From contig JAEWJB010000074.1 of NCBI GenBank assembly GCA_023386795.1, positions 1-12,999 on the forward strand: DNA of 12,999 nucleotides, given 5' to 3'. The stretch's first letter is position 1; the number at the start of each line of letters is the position of its first letter. The notes under the pieces were generated by a model. That model was not told the origin of the DNA and did no database searches. It saw only the letters and a program-made list of their open reading frames with translations. The position numbers and the translations under genes were made by a program. Shown here one piece after another: positions 1 through 8,394 of this stretch. The DNA is from Pseudomonadota bacterium. Lineage in GTDB: Bacteria; Pseudomonadota; Gammaproteobacteria; Xanthomonadales; Xanthomonadaceae.

Positions 1-1626
1 CAGCTCGGCCACGCGCTCGCGGCGCAGGAAGCGCTGTCCGGCGCTGCGCAGCGTGGCCACGTCCAGCCGGCCCGGCGCGCGACGCGGCGCATCGCCCCGC
101 AGGTGCATGGCCAGCCAGGTCACCGCCGTGCCGACGAACAGGCTCACGCCGACCGCGCGTCCCAGCGCGCTCCAGCCCGTGAGGCCGAACAGGCGGTTGG
201 GTGCCAGCCAGCTCAAGCCGAGCGGCCCGTGTTCCAGCCAGGCGGGATTGCTGCCGAGCGCGGCTACCAGGCTCGGGGCCAGCAACACCCAGGCCCAGGC
301 CGCGAAGCCGGCCACTACGCCGGCGATGGCCGCGCGTGCCGGCGTCTGCGGCCGCCACAGCGCAAAGCCGAGTACCGGCGCCAGGGTCGCCAATGCGGAG
401 AACGACACCGCGCCCACGTCGGCCAGCGCGTCGTTGCCGCTGATCATGCGGCTGTAGGCCCAGGCCAGCAGCATGATCGCCACGATGCCGGTGCGGCGCA
501 GCAGCAGCAGGTCGCCGCGGCGATCGGCATCGCCCGCACGTCCGGTTCGCGACCACGCGCCACGCAGCAGGCCCGGCGCGAACCAGTGGTTGCCGATCAT
601 CAGGCTCAGCGTGAGCGTGCTCACCACCACCATGCCGGTGGCCGCACTCAGGCCACCGAGGAAGGCGAACAGCGCGATGCCCTTGTGCCCGTAAGCGAAC
701 GGCAGCGCCAGCGCGTACATGTCCGAGGGCACGCCATCGCCCAGCAACGCGGCGCCGGCCTTGGCCAGCGGCAGCGCCGGCAAGGCGATCAGCAACAGGT
801 AGAGCGGAAACTGCCAGCGCGCGGTACGCACGTCGCGTTCGTCACGGCATTCCACCACGCCCACGTGGAACTGGTGCGGCAGGATGAACATCGCCAGCGC
901 GCCCAGCAGCACCAACGGCACGAAGCCACCTGCCGCGCCGGCGGCCGGCGCGACGGGGGTGGGTGCCGGCGGAAGGTCCAGGCCCAGCCAGACGAATGCG
1001 CCCAGCGCCAGCATGGCCGTGAGCTTGAACAACGACTCGAAGGCCATCGCCAGCACCAGCCCGCGGTTGTGCTCGGTGGCGCTGGCGCGCCGGGTGCCGA
1101 ACAGCATCGCGAACAGCGCCATCGCCAGCGCCACGTACAGCGCGCCGTCGCGCCAGAACGGCAGCCCGTGCGCCTGCCCGGGAATATGCAGCGTGAGCGT
1201 GGCGAAGCTCATCGCTACTGCCTTGAGCTGCAATGCGATGTACGGGATCAGGCCCAAAGCGGCCACCAGCGTGACCACGGCGGCGAGCCAGGCATCCTTG
1301 CCGAGGCGGCTGGCGATGAGGTCCGCCAGCGAGGTGGCGTTGCTCTCGCGCGCCAACCGCACCAGCTTCATCATGAAGCCGACGGCAAGCGCGTAGAACA
1401 GGATCGCGCCGACGAAGGTCGGCGGCAGCGGCCAGCCGTAGCGCACCGCCTGGGTGACGGTGCCGTAGAACGTCCACGAGGTGCAGTGCACCGCGAGCGA
1501 CAGCGCGTAGACATGCCGCCAGTGGCGGGCGAATACCGTGGGCCGGCGCTCGCCGAACAGCGCGGTGCCGAACATCAACGCCAGCCACGCCAGCCCGGCG
1601 GCGGCCACCGTCCACAGGCTCAACAT
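1..1626 (-). CDS. CbrA-like sensor histidine kinase, N-terminal membrane part (cut by window edge)
   Basis: Reading the minus strand from ATG at 1626 gives 542 open codons that run off the left edge. Most of this is about a dozen hydrophobic helices of the sodium:solute symporter (SLC5/SSSF) fold. The motif HCTSWTFYGTVTQAVRYGW near residue 50 is characteristic of the symporter-like domain of CbrA-type sensor kinases. After the last helix the chain becomes basic and soluble (FLRRERVAEL), as at the start of the STAC/PAS linker in that family. The kinase and any receiver domain would lie outside the window. In Pseudomonas, CbrA with CbrB controls carbon and nitrogen source use, and histidine uptake has been linked to its transporter domain. 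Without the kinase part in view, a plain symporter remains possible but is less likely given the motif and the linker. The gene follows a TonB receptor on the same strand, separated from it by a hairpin, so it probably has its own promoter. Confidence 0.78.
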   Translation of the reverse strand, partial: MLSLWTVAAAGLAWLALMFGTALFGERRPTVFARHWRHVYALSLAVHCTSWTFYGTVTQAVRYGWPLPPTFVGAILFYALAVGFMMKLVRLARESNATSLADLIASRLGKDAWLAAVVTLVAALGLIPYIALQLKAVAMSFATLTLHIPGQAHGLPFWRDGALYVALAMALFAMLFGTRRASATEHNRGLVLAMAFESLFKLTAMLALGAFVWLGLDLPPAPTPVAPAAGAAGGFVPLVLLGALAMFILPHQFHVGVVECRDERDVRTARWQFPLYLLLIALPALPLAKAGAALLGDGVPSDMYALALPFAYGHKGIALFAFLGGLSAATGMVVVSTLTLSLMIGNHWFAPGLLRGAWSRTGRAGDADRRGDLLLLRRTGIVAIMLLAWAYSRMISGNDALADVGAVSFSALATLAPVLGFALWRPQTPARAAIAGVVAGFAAWAWVLLAPSLVAALGSNPAWLEHGPLGLSWLAPNRLFGLTGWSALGRAVGVSLFVGTAVTWLAMHLRGDAPRRAPGRLDVATLRSAGQRFLRRERVAEL

Positions 1627-1713
1627 CCGCCGATGCCCCGCAAACCCGGCGGCTGGATGGATCGACTGCTGCCCACGCTCCCCTCCCCGTTCGCGCCTGC
1701 CGAGAATAACGCA

Positions 1714-1741
1714 ACGGGAACAGGCCCAGGCCCGTTCCCGT
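1714..1741 (-). terminator. Hairpin after the TonB-dependent receptor gene
   Basis: A perfect 8-bp inverted repeat (ACGGGAAC / GTTCCCGT) with a 12-nt loop lies about 20 nt downstream of the receptor stop codon. On the minus strand it is followed by a short, imperfect T-rich stretch (TTGCGTTATT). The position between two same-strand genes fits a terminator or attenuating hairpin. The weak U-tract makes full intrinsic termination uncertain. Confidence 0.45.
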
Positions 1742-1762
1742 CGCGCCCCCGGCAGTGGGTGC

Positions 1763-3997
<2,235 letters not shown>

Positions 3998-4168
3998 GGT
4001 CTCCCTCCTCCCAGGTATGACTCGGCAGGCGGCTGCTGCCGCCCATGACCGTGAAGGCTAGGGCCTGCCGCGCCGGCGAGGCATCGTACGTTTGTACAGG
4101 TGCCGCCGCCGCGGGCGGCTCCGGATACTCGCGGCCATCGCAACCTCGGCCGTGCCCGGGAGTCATGG
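3998..4168. promoter_or_regulatory. Divergent intergenic region between TonB receptor and GntP permease
   Basis: These 171 bp must carry the promoters of two divergent genes. Visible are the receptor ribosome-binding site at 4000-4014 (minus strand AGGAGGGAG), the permease site GGGAG at 4157-4161 (plus), and a small GC-rich hairpin near 4030-4050 (GGCGGCTGCTGCCGCC). A short symmetrical motif, GTAC-GTTT-GTAC at about 4087-4098, is the only AT-richer patch and could be part of a promoter or operator. No convincing -35/-10 pair could be assigned to either gene. Confidence 0.35.
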
Positions 4169-5572
4169 ATGTCCTTTCTGATCGTGCTGGCGGCCCTGTG
4201 CTTCCTGATGTTCGTCGCCTACCGCGGATACAGCGTGATCCTGTTCGCGCCGGTGGCCGCGCTGGGCGCGGTGCTGCTCACCGACCCGGCACTGGTGGCG
4301 CCGATGTTCACCGGCTTGTTCATGGACAAGATGGTGGGCTTTCTGAAGCTCTACTTCCCGGTGTTCCTGCTGGGCGCGGTGTTCGGCAAGCTGATCGAGA
4401 TTTCCGGGTTTTCCAAGGCAATCGTGGCGGCGACCATCCGGCTGGTGGGGCCGCAGCGGGCGATCCTGTCGATCGTGCTGGTGTGCGCGCTGCTGACCTA
4501 CGGGGGCGTCTCGCTGTTCGTGGTGGTGTTCGCGGTGTATCCGTTCGCCGCCGAGCTGTTCCGACAGAACGCGATTCCCAAGCGGCTGATTCCCGGCACC
4601 ATCGCGCTGGGCGCTTTCACCTTCACCATGGATGCGCTGCCGGGCACCCCGCAGATCCAGAACATCATCCCGACTTCCTTCTTCGGCACCACCGCGTGGG
4701 CCGCGCCGGTACTCGGCACGCTGGGCAGCGTGCTGATCCTCGGCCTGGGCATGACCTACCTGGAATGGCGGCGGCGCGTGGCGCTACGCGCCAACGAGGG
4801 GTATGCGGGCGATGCGGAGCTGCGCAACGAACCGGCACGCTTCGAGGACGGCAGGCTGCCGCACCCAATGCTGGCGATTGCACCGCTGCTGGTGGTGGGC
4901 GTGGTGAACTTCGCGCTGACGCGGTGGATTCCAGGCTGGTACGGGCACAGCGCGAGCTTCGCGCCCTCGGCCATTGGCACGCCGGCGCCCGTGGTGCAGG
5001 AAGTGGCGAAGGTCGCGGCGATCTGGGCCGTGCTGGGCGCTTTGTTGGCCGGCATCGCCTGCGTGTTGGCCTGCGCGTGGCGCGTGGTATTCGCGCGCTT
5101 CGCCGAAGGCAGCAAGCAGGCGGTGGGCGGCGCGCTGCTGGCGGCGATGAATACCGCTTCCGAGTATGGATTCGGCGCGGTGGTGGCTGCGCTGCCGGGA
5201 TTCCTGGTGGTCGCCAAGGCGCTGGAGCGGATTCCCGATCCGCTGGTGAACCAGGCGGTATCGGTGACGGCGCTGGCGGGCATCACGGGCTCGGCTTCCG
5301 GCGGCTTGGGCATCGCATTGGCGGCGATGGGACAAAGCTTCATCGCCAATGCGCAAGCCGCCGGGATTCCGATGGAGGTGCTGCACCGGGTGGCCTCGAT
5401 GGCGTCCGGCGGCATGGATACCTTGCCGCACAACGGCGCGGTGATCACGCTGCTGGCGGTGACGGGGTTGAGCCACCGGCAGTCCTATAAGGACATCTTC
5501 GCCATCACGTTGATCAAGACGCTGGCGGTGTTTGCGGTGATCGGGATCTACGGGGCCACCGGGTGGGTGTAG
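4169..5572 (+). CDS. GntP-family organic-acid permease
   Basis: A 467-aa inner-membrane protein, almost entirely hydrophobic with about 12 helices, matching the GntP family of proton-coupled symporters for gluconate, D-3-hydroxybutyrate and related hydroxy acids. Family-like segments are the early glycine-rich helix (SVILFAPVAALGAVLL), the GGVSLFVVVFAVYPFA region, the TMDALPGTPQIQN segment and a late GITGSASGGLGIAL / SGGMDTLPHNGAV block. The usual length is about 440-470 aa. The start at 4169 is preferred over an upstream in-frame ATG at 4100 because it directly begins the first helix and has GGGAG seven bases upstream. The longer version would add a non-hydrophobic arginine-rich tail. The sequence resembles the hydroxybutyrate/uncharacterised branch more than the gluconate transporters, but the substrate is not proven. 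The gene faces away from the TonB receptor. Confidence 0.88.
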   Translation: MSFLIVLAALCFLMFVAYRGYSVILFAPVAALGAVLLTDPALVAPMFTGLFMDKMVGFLKLYFPVFLLGAVFGKLIEISGFSKAIVAATIRLVGPQRAILSIVLVCALLTYGGVSLFVVVFAVYPFAAELFRQNAIPKRLIPGTIALGAFTFTMDALPGTPQIQNIIPTSFFGTTAWAAPVLGTLGSVLILGLGMTYLEWRRRVALRANEGYAGDAELRNEPARFEDGRLPHPMLAIAPLLVVGVVNFALTRWIPGWYGHSASFAPSAIGTPAPVVQEVAKVAAIWAVLGALLAGIACVLACAWRVVFARFAEGSKQAVGGALLAAMNTASEYGFGAVVAALPGFLVVAKALERIPDPLVNQAVSVTALAGITGSASGGLGIALAAMGQSFIANAQAAGIPMEVLHRVASMASGGMDTLPHNGAVITLLAVTGLSHRQSYKDIFAITLIKTLAVFAVIGIYGATGWV

Positions 5573-5636
5573 GGGATCGCAGCCCCTCTGCGCTGCCGCG
5601 CGGCAATCTGTTCGCGTCGACCGTTTCGCAAAGCGG

Positions 5637-5900
5637 CTACCACTGCCCCACCTGCCGGTAGCGTTCGTCTTCCTCGACCAACCAGGCGATGCCGCGCTGC
5701 TCGAAACGCAGCACCTTCGTATTGCCTTGGCCGTCGGTATAGAACGCGGCCGTCGCGGTGAGCACATCGCCCACGAAACTGCGTGCCGTCCACGCCATGG
5801 TGGGATAGCTGCGCACCAGAAACTGTTGCGCCGCACGGCCGGGCTTGCTGCCTTGAAACTCCGCGATCTGTTCCTGCGTCATATCGGGAAACTCGTGCAT
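5637..5900 (-). CDS. Small soluble protein of unknown function (87 aa)
   Basis: I do not recognise this family. The 87-aa product starts MHEFPDMTQEQIAEFQ and has no signal peptide or membrane segment. An N-terminal acidic helix is followed by alternating strand-like stretches (AAQQFLVRSYPTMAW, TATAAFYTDGQGNTKVLRF, GIAWLVEEDERYRQVGQW), suggesting a small alpha+beta fold. The start at 5900 is chosen over an upstream in-frame ATG at 6002 because GGAG lies six bases upstream and the extra 34 residues look non-coding. It converges on the GntP permease gene, with 64 bp between the stops that include a weak AGGGG/CCCCT hairpin at 5571-5587. It sits just outside the left boundary of the tRNA-Lys island, so it is probably a host gene. 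Confidence 0.6.
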   Translation of the reverse strand: MHEFPDMTQEQIAEFQGSKPGRAAQQFLVRSYPTMAWTARSFVGDVLTATAAFYTDGQGNTKVLRFEQRGIAWLVEEDERYRQVGQW

Positions 5901-6119
5901 AGCTGGCTCCGTCAGCGAGTCGGTTCCGAGGCTATGAACGCGTTGCTGTACGAAGCCACTCCGGGGCCTGATTGGCGTCAGCGCCGGTTCCGTTAGGTGC
6001 AAGTGGGGTGAGCAGGCGGGTCTTGCGCGGCTTCAACGGCTGTCTACCCGCCATGTCGAAACCTGAACTCAAGCATGCAGACAGAACAGGGACGCTGCGC
6101 GACGCCAATGCGAGTATTC

Positions 6120-6137
6120 GAAATGGTGGGCCGTGAA
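6120..6137. repeat. Left attachment-site copy (duplicated tRNA-Lys 3' end)
   Basis: The 18 bases GAAATGGTGGGCCGTGAA are identical to 10613-10630. On the minus strand they read as the last 14 bases of tRNA-Lys including CCA, plus four bases beyond. Identity stops abruptly at both edges (C versus A before, T versus G after). No complete tRNA can be built around this copy, so it is a recombination scar and not a second tRNA gene. Confidence 0.85.
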
Positions 6138-6201
6138 TCTACCGAATGACAGCTCAAAACCATTGCAGCACAAGGAATTCCGCCAATCCAACAACCATAG
6201 T

Positions 6202-6220
6202 TACCGCCAAAGCTACCGCT
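6202..6220. repeat. Candidate integrase arm-type sites, left end
   Basis: TACCGCCA at 6202-6209 is followed by TACCGCT at 6214-6220. The block AGTTACCGCC..AGCTACCGC closely matches 10484-10502 at the other end of the island, apart from two inserted bases. It lies about 65-80 bp inside the left att repeat. Short direct repeats at this distance from the core are typical arm-binding sites for tyrosine integrases with an N-terminal arm-binding domain. Binding is inferred. Confidence 0.55.
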
Positions 6221-6232
6221 AACTCATAGCAG

Positions 6233-6847
6233 CTAATGCGCAGCAGCGCCCGGAGAGGCCGCACACCTGGGGGCAGGCAGCAACAGGAACCAGACGTAGG
6301 CCGCACCACCCGGCGCGCGCAGTCGTCGCCCCGCCACGCCTGCGCACTTCATGGGCGGCTTTTTCCGCGGGCCCCGCAGGCACTCCATCAGCCGCAGGCC
6401 GCTGCCGTAGAGCAGCCGGGCCATCAGGCCGTCGCGTCCGCCGATGCGCGCGAGCAGGGCCGCGACCTCGTTGCGCGACAGCACCACCGGAAGGCGGGCG
6501 GGCCGCTTCGCGCGCACGACGTTCTCCATCCATGGCAACTCAATCGCCAGGACCTCGCGATACAGAAGCAGCAACGCCGACAACGCCTGGTTCTGGGTGC
6601 TAGCCGCGACATGGTCATCGGTGGCGAGCCGGCTGAGGAAGCCCTCGACCGCGACCCCGTCAAGTTCGCGAGGGTGCCGCATCCCGCAGGCGCGGATATA
6701 CCGGCGGATCCAGTAAAGATAGGCCTGCTCGGTACGCAGGCTGTAGTGGCGCAGGCGCATCCGCGCACGCACCTGGTCAAGCAGTCTCGGTGGCTGGGCC
6801 ACTGGATCGGCGCCAGTTATCGGGGCGTCCTTGCCGCGATAAAACAT
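6233..6847 (-). pseudogene. intI: Truncated integron integrase (intI)
   Basis: The 204-aa reading frame begins like a full integron integrase. Its N-terminal SAM-like domain contains LRHYSLRTEQAYLYWIRRYI (residues 32-51), followed by HPREL, ASTQNQALSALLLLYREVL (about 82-100) and LPVVLSRNEVAALL (119-132). The catalytic-domain opening LLYGSGLRLMECLR (145-158) includes the box I arginine, R152. Similarity ends abruptly there. The remaining roughly 46 residues are low-complexity and resemble no IntI in any frame I checked. The IntI-specific insertion, the box II H-x-x-R and the nucleophilic tyrosine are missing; complete relatives are about 320-340 aa. A good ribosome-binding site (AAGGAGA) precedes the ATG. 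It is divergent from the cassettes, the normal integron arrangement. The stop lies about a dozen bases from the left-end arm motifs, so the truncation coincides with the island end. Confidence 0.88.
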
Positions 6848-7013
6848 ATCGGGGTCTCCTTGCCCTCTATCACCCTCAATGATCCACGGCGGCCAGACGA
6901 GCGGAATCAGATCAACCCGTTGGCAGGACTAGGAAAAGTCCGATTGACCGGCAGCCACCGCCGCCACAGAATCCGGAAATCGGCCCCAAGTTGGGGTCTA
7001 ATGGTAGTTAGAC
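6848..7013 (+). other. attI recombination region of the integron
   Basis: This stretch separates the divergent integrase gene from the first cassette. It ends in a clear simple site: GTCTAA at 6996-7001 and TTAGAC at 7008-7013 are perfect inverted 6-mers six bases apart. They fit the L and R binding boxes for the integron integrase, with the crossover in GTTAGAC at 7007-7013. Just upstream is a near-perfect palindrome, CCCCAA-G-TTGGGG. An in-frame ATG at 7001 lies within the simple site and could add nine residues to the first cassette product. Confidence 0.7.
6944..6972 (+). promoter_or_regulatory. Candidate cassette promoter (Pc)
   Basis: TTGACC at 6944-6949 matches the -35 consensus at five of six positions. 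It is 17 bp upstream of CAGAAT at 6967-6972, which keeps the key second A and last T of a -10 box. The pair points into the array about 55 bp before the first cassette start codon, where integron Pc promoters often lie. It is assigned on sequence alone and may be weak. No other promoter is visible for the first cassettes. Confidence 0.45.
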
Positions 7014-7027
7014 GGCAGCTCCCTCCG

Positions 7028-7426
7028 ATGACTCCTACCTTTCCGCGTTGGGTACTACTTCCGTTCGCAGCGATCGCGAGCTTCGCTGCCGCAGGGCTCA
7101 TCGCAGAACGCTTGGCCATTGCGCTACAGGTGTGGTCATATCCTTTGATCGGCTTCTGTGCCGCGTCCGCAGTAGTGGGCGTGGCCTATCTCGTCGCGCC
7201 GACGGGCAAACTCATCGCGGCCGCCGTTTCATATGCCATCGGTAGCGTCCTAGCCTACGAGGCACTCAAGGACTGCTACGATCCGAGAACCTACGAGCCG
7301 ACCTTAATGCCGCTTTGGGTCACCCTCTCTGACGGTGCGATCACGTTAGCGATCGTCGCGGTCCACGCCTTCGCTAGACGTCAGCTGCCGTCTAACACCT
7401 CGTTGGAGCGGACGCGTGAGGGATAA
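7028..7426 (+). CDS. Cassette 1: small integral membrane protein of unknown function
   Basis: The 132-aa product of the first cassette has about four hydrophobic helices, near residues 8-25, 36-55, 60-80 and 98-115, with a charged polar loop (YEALKDCYDPRTYEP) before the last. The pattern suggests a small inner-membrane protein; I do not recognise a family. The start at 7028 lies just after the attI crossover; an in-frame ATG at 7001 inside attI is an alternative. No strong Shine-Dalgarno is visible. The last residues (SNTSLERTREG) are encoded by the attC site itself, because translation runs through its first core and inner boxes. Such attC-derived tails are common in cassette proteins and are probably not functional sequence. 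Confidence 0.7.
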   Translation: MTPTFPRWVLLPFAAIASFAAAGLIAERLAIALQVWSYPLIGFCAASAVVGVAYLVAPTGKLIAAAVSYAIGSVLAYEALKDCYDPRTYEPTLMPLWVTLSDGAITLAIVAVHAFARRQLPSNTSLERTREG

Positions 7427-7477
7427 AGTGCCAAGCTCATGCATCGGCGCGCGCGCCGCTCAACTCAACCGTTAGGC
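7390..7477 (+). repeat. attC site of cassette 1 (88 bp)
   Basis: The site runs from the inverse core GTCTAAC (7390-7396) to the core GTTAGGC (7471-7477). Inner complementary boxes around GGAGCGG and CCGCTCAACTCAA would form the folded bottom-strand hairpin recognised by IntI. The centre contains a GCGCGCGCGC run. It differs from the next site at only about eight positions, so both belong to one attC subfamily. Confidence 0.85.
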
Positions 7478-7482
7478 ATCAC

Positions 7483-7989
7483 GTGTCAGCCTCACCAGCA
7501 ACCATAAGCGCGTCGCTTGAACGCGAGCTTGCTGGGCTCAAGCACACTCGGGTCGCTTCTCAAATCCGAAGCCTCCTCATACCTCCGAAGTGCCAGATGA
7601 GGGCCTGGGACTATGGGACGCCTGGAGAGAAGTTTCTTTGCTGGGTGGTGCTGGAGCACGCCGCCTCAAATACTGGCATCGCCTATTGTGAACACGGCTT
7701 TGGGCCGACCATGCCATGGGGTCTTCTTTTTCTCTCGGGGCCGCACATGTCCATGGGAATGGACTCCGGCTGGTACGAGCACTTCTTAGAGGCATACTTC
7801 GAGTCTAAGGCCTCGTCGGAGCTGCCGATTTGGCGTGTGTTTCAACATCGCGGAACGGGCTACCCTGGCACGGCAATCACTGCCGAGGGTTCATGGGACG
7901 ACACTTGGTCAGAGGTAATGAGACTTCGCGGCGTCAACGATGGCTTCCGCTATGACTGTGGCCAAAGCGTCTACGCGCGTGATGCCTAA
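7483..7989 (+). CDS. Cassette 2: soluble protein of unknown function (168 aa)
   Basis: A 168-aa protein starting at GTG, five bases after the attC core, whose TTAGG may act as a weak ribosome-binding site. No other start is available before an internal Met at about residue 39. There is no signal peptide or membrane helix. It is rich in aromatic residues (WDYGTPGEKFLCWVV, MPWGLLFLSGPHMSMGMDSGWYEHFLEAYFES, LPIWRVF), suggesting a compact alpha+beta domain. I do not recognise a defined family. Proteins of this kind recur as hypotheticals in integron arrays, and an immunity or binding role is only a guess. Its TAA stop lies within the inverse core of its attC, leaving almost no untranslated DNA. 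Confidence 0.7.
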   Translation: MSASPATISASLERELAGLKHTRVASQIRSLLIPPKCQMRAWDYGTPGEKFLCWVVLEHAASNTGIAYCEHGFGPTMPWGLLFLSGPHMSMGMDSGWYEHFLEAYFESKASSELPIWRVFQHRGTGYPGTAITAEGSWDDTWSEVMRLRGVNDGFRYDCGQSVYARDA

Positions 7990-8071
7990 CACCTCGCTCG
8001 AGCGGACGCGTGAGAGATAAAGTGCCAAGCCCATACATCGGCGCGCGCGCCGCTCAACTCAACCGTTAGAA
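7984..8071 (+). repeat. attC site of cassette 2 (88 bp)
   Basis: The inverse core GCCTAAC (7984-7990) and core GTTAGAA (8065-8071) enclose a body nearly identical to the attC of cassette 1, including the AAAGTGCCAAG and GCGCGCGCGC segments. The core ends in GAA where the others end in GGC or GCC, within the loose part of the GTTRRRY consensus. The near identity suggests both cassettes came from the same source integron. Confidence 0.85.
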
Positions 8072-8074
8072 CTC

Positions 8075-8329
8075 ATGGACCCACGCTGGAACGCATTTGC
8101 AGCGATCTGCCACGATGAGTTTCACGGCTGCCCCTTCGCGGCAGAGCTTATTGCAGCTTGCGGCGGCCATGAGGACATTGCCTGGGCTACGTACTTCCAT
8201 TTGCAGAGCGACTCTTTGGCGTGGCTCGCTCGCGAGGTACCCGCCCTTGACGGTCTCACGCCAAAGTCCTTGCTTGCGGCCGGCCAAACCGATGCGGTTA
8301 GGCATTGCTTGTGGTCGATGCCGTGCTGA
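8075..8329 (+). CDS. Cassette 3: possible orphan MbcA/ParS-like antitoxin (84 aa)
   Basis: The 84-aa product starts at ATG only three bases after the attC core. Its C-terminal half, WLAREVPALDGLTPKSLLA then AGQTDAVRHCLWSMP, resembles the toxin-binding domain (DUF2384) of Xre/MbcA/ParS antitoxins. That domain typically reads as a proline, L-x-G-x-T/S-P, then L-L and a short helix with V-x-x-x-L. The N-terminal half (FAAICHDEFHGCPFAAELIAACGG) lacks an obvious helix-turn-helix. In known systems the partner is a RES-domain toxin next door; no RES gene is present here, and the cassette holds a single gene. The family call is tentative because it rests on pattern resemblance only. A generic small cassette protein is the alternative. 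Confidence 0.6.
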   Translation: MDPRWNAFAAICHDEFHGCPFAAELIAACGGHEDIAWATYFHLQSDSLAWLAREVPALDGLTPKSLLAAGQTDAVRHCLWSMPC

Positions 8330-8330
8330 G

Positions 8331-8390
8331 TTCTAACAATTCATTCAATCCGAACCGGCTTCGCCGGTCGGCTTAATTCAGGCGTTAGGC
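8331..8390 (+). repeat. attC site of cassette 3 (60 bp)
   Basis: The inverse core TTCTAAC (8331-8337) and core GTTAGGC (8384-8390) flank the short attC body AATTCATTCAATCCGAACC and GGTCGGCTTAATTCAGGC. The outer boxes pair, and the tip CCGGCTTCGCCGG is a perfect hairpin. This is the widespread 60-bp type, unlike the 88-bp sites of cassettes 1 and 2. Confidence 0.85.
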
Positions 8391-8394
8391 GCTC

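Larger units (their letters stand above)
5901..6232. other. Intergenic stretch containing the left island boundary
   Basis: No gene of normal length is supported here. The host side (5901-6119) holds a 7-bp inverted repeat GGCGGGT/ACCCGCC at 6015-6021 and 6046-6052, possibly what remains of the original terminator downstream of tRNA-Lys, with a 24-nt loop that makes this doubtful. A 27-codon ORF at 6053-6136 (plus) ends inside the att repeat and has no recognisable features. The element side (6138-6232) is AT-richer and carries the TACCGCCA motifs described separately. Confidence 0.5.

Noticed and set aside
842..1714. 290-codon minus-strand frame overlapping the sensor gene
   Set aside because: It is out of frame with the symporter-domain reading frame, has no family motifs and is arginine-rich.
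5992..5998. GTTAGGT resembling an integron core site outside the island
   Set aside because: No inverse core or complementary arms lie within 150 bp upstream, and it is outside the att repeats; a chance heptamer.
6053..6136. 27-codon plus-strand ORF ending in the left att repeat
   Set aside because: No ribosome-binding site, no recognisable motif, and a length expected by chance.
6236..7026. Upstream plus-strand extension of the cassette 1 frame through intI and attI
   Set aside because: It is antisense to recognisable IntI sequence and crosses attI; the real gene starts at 7028 or at most 7001.
7450..7480. GCGCGCGCGC tracts in the 88-bp attC sites as possible microsatellites
   Set aside because: They lie at the same position in both related attC sites and are part of the hairpin body, not a separate repeat.
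8296..8303. GGTTAGGC inside the cassette 3 gene
   Set aside because: A core-like heptamer without an attC body or inverse core; it is ordinary coding sequence.
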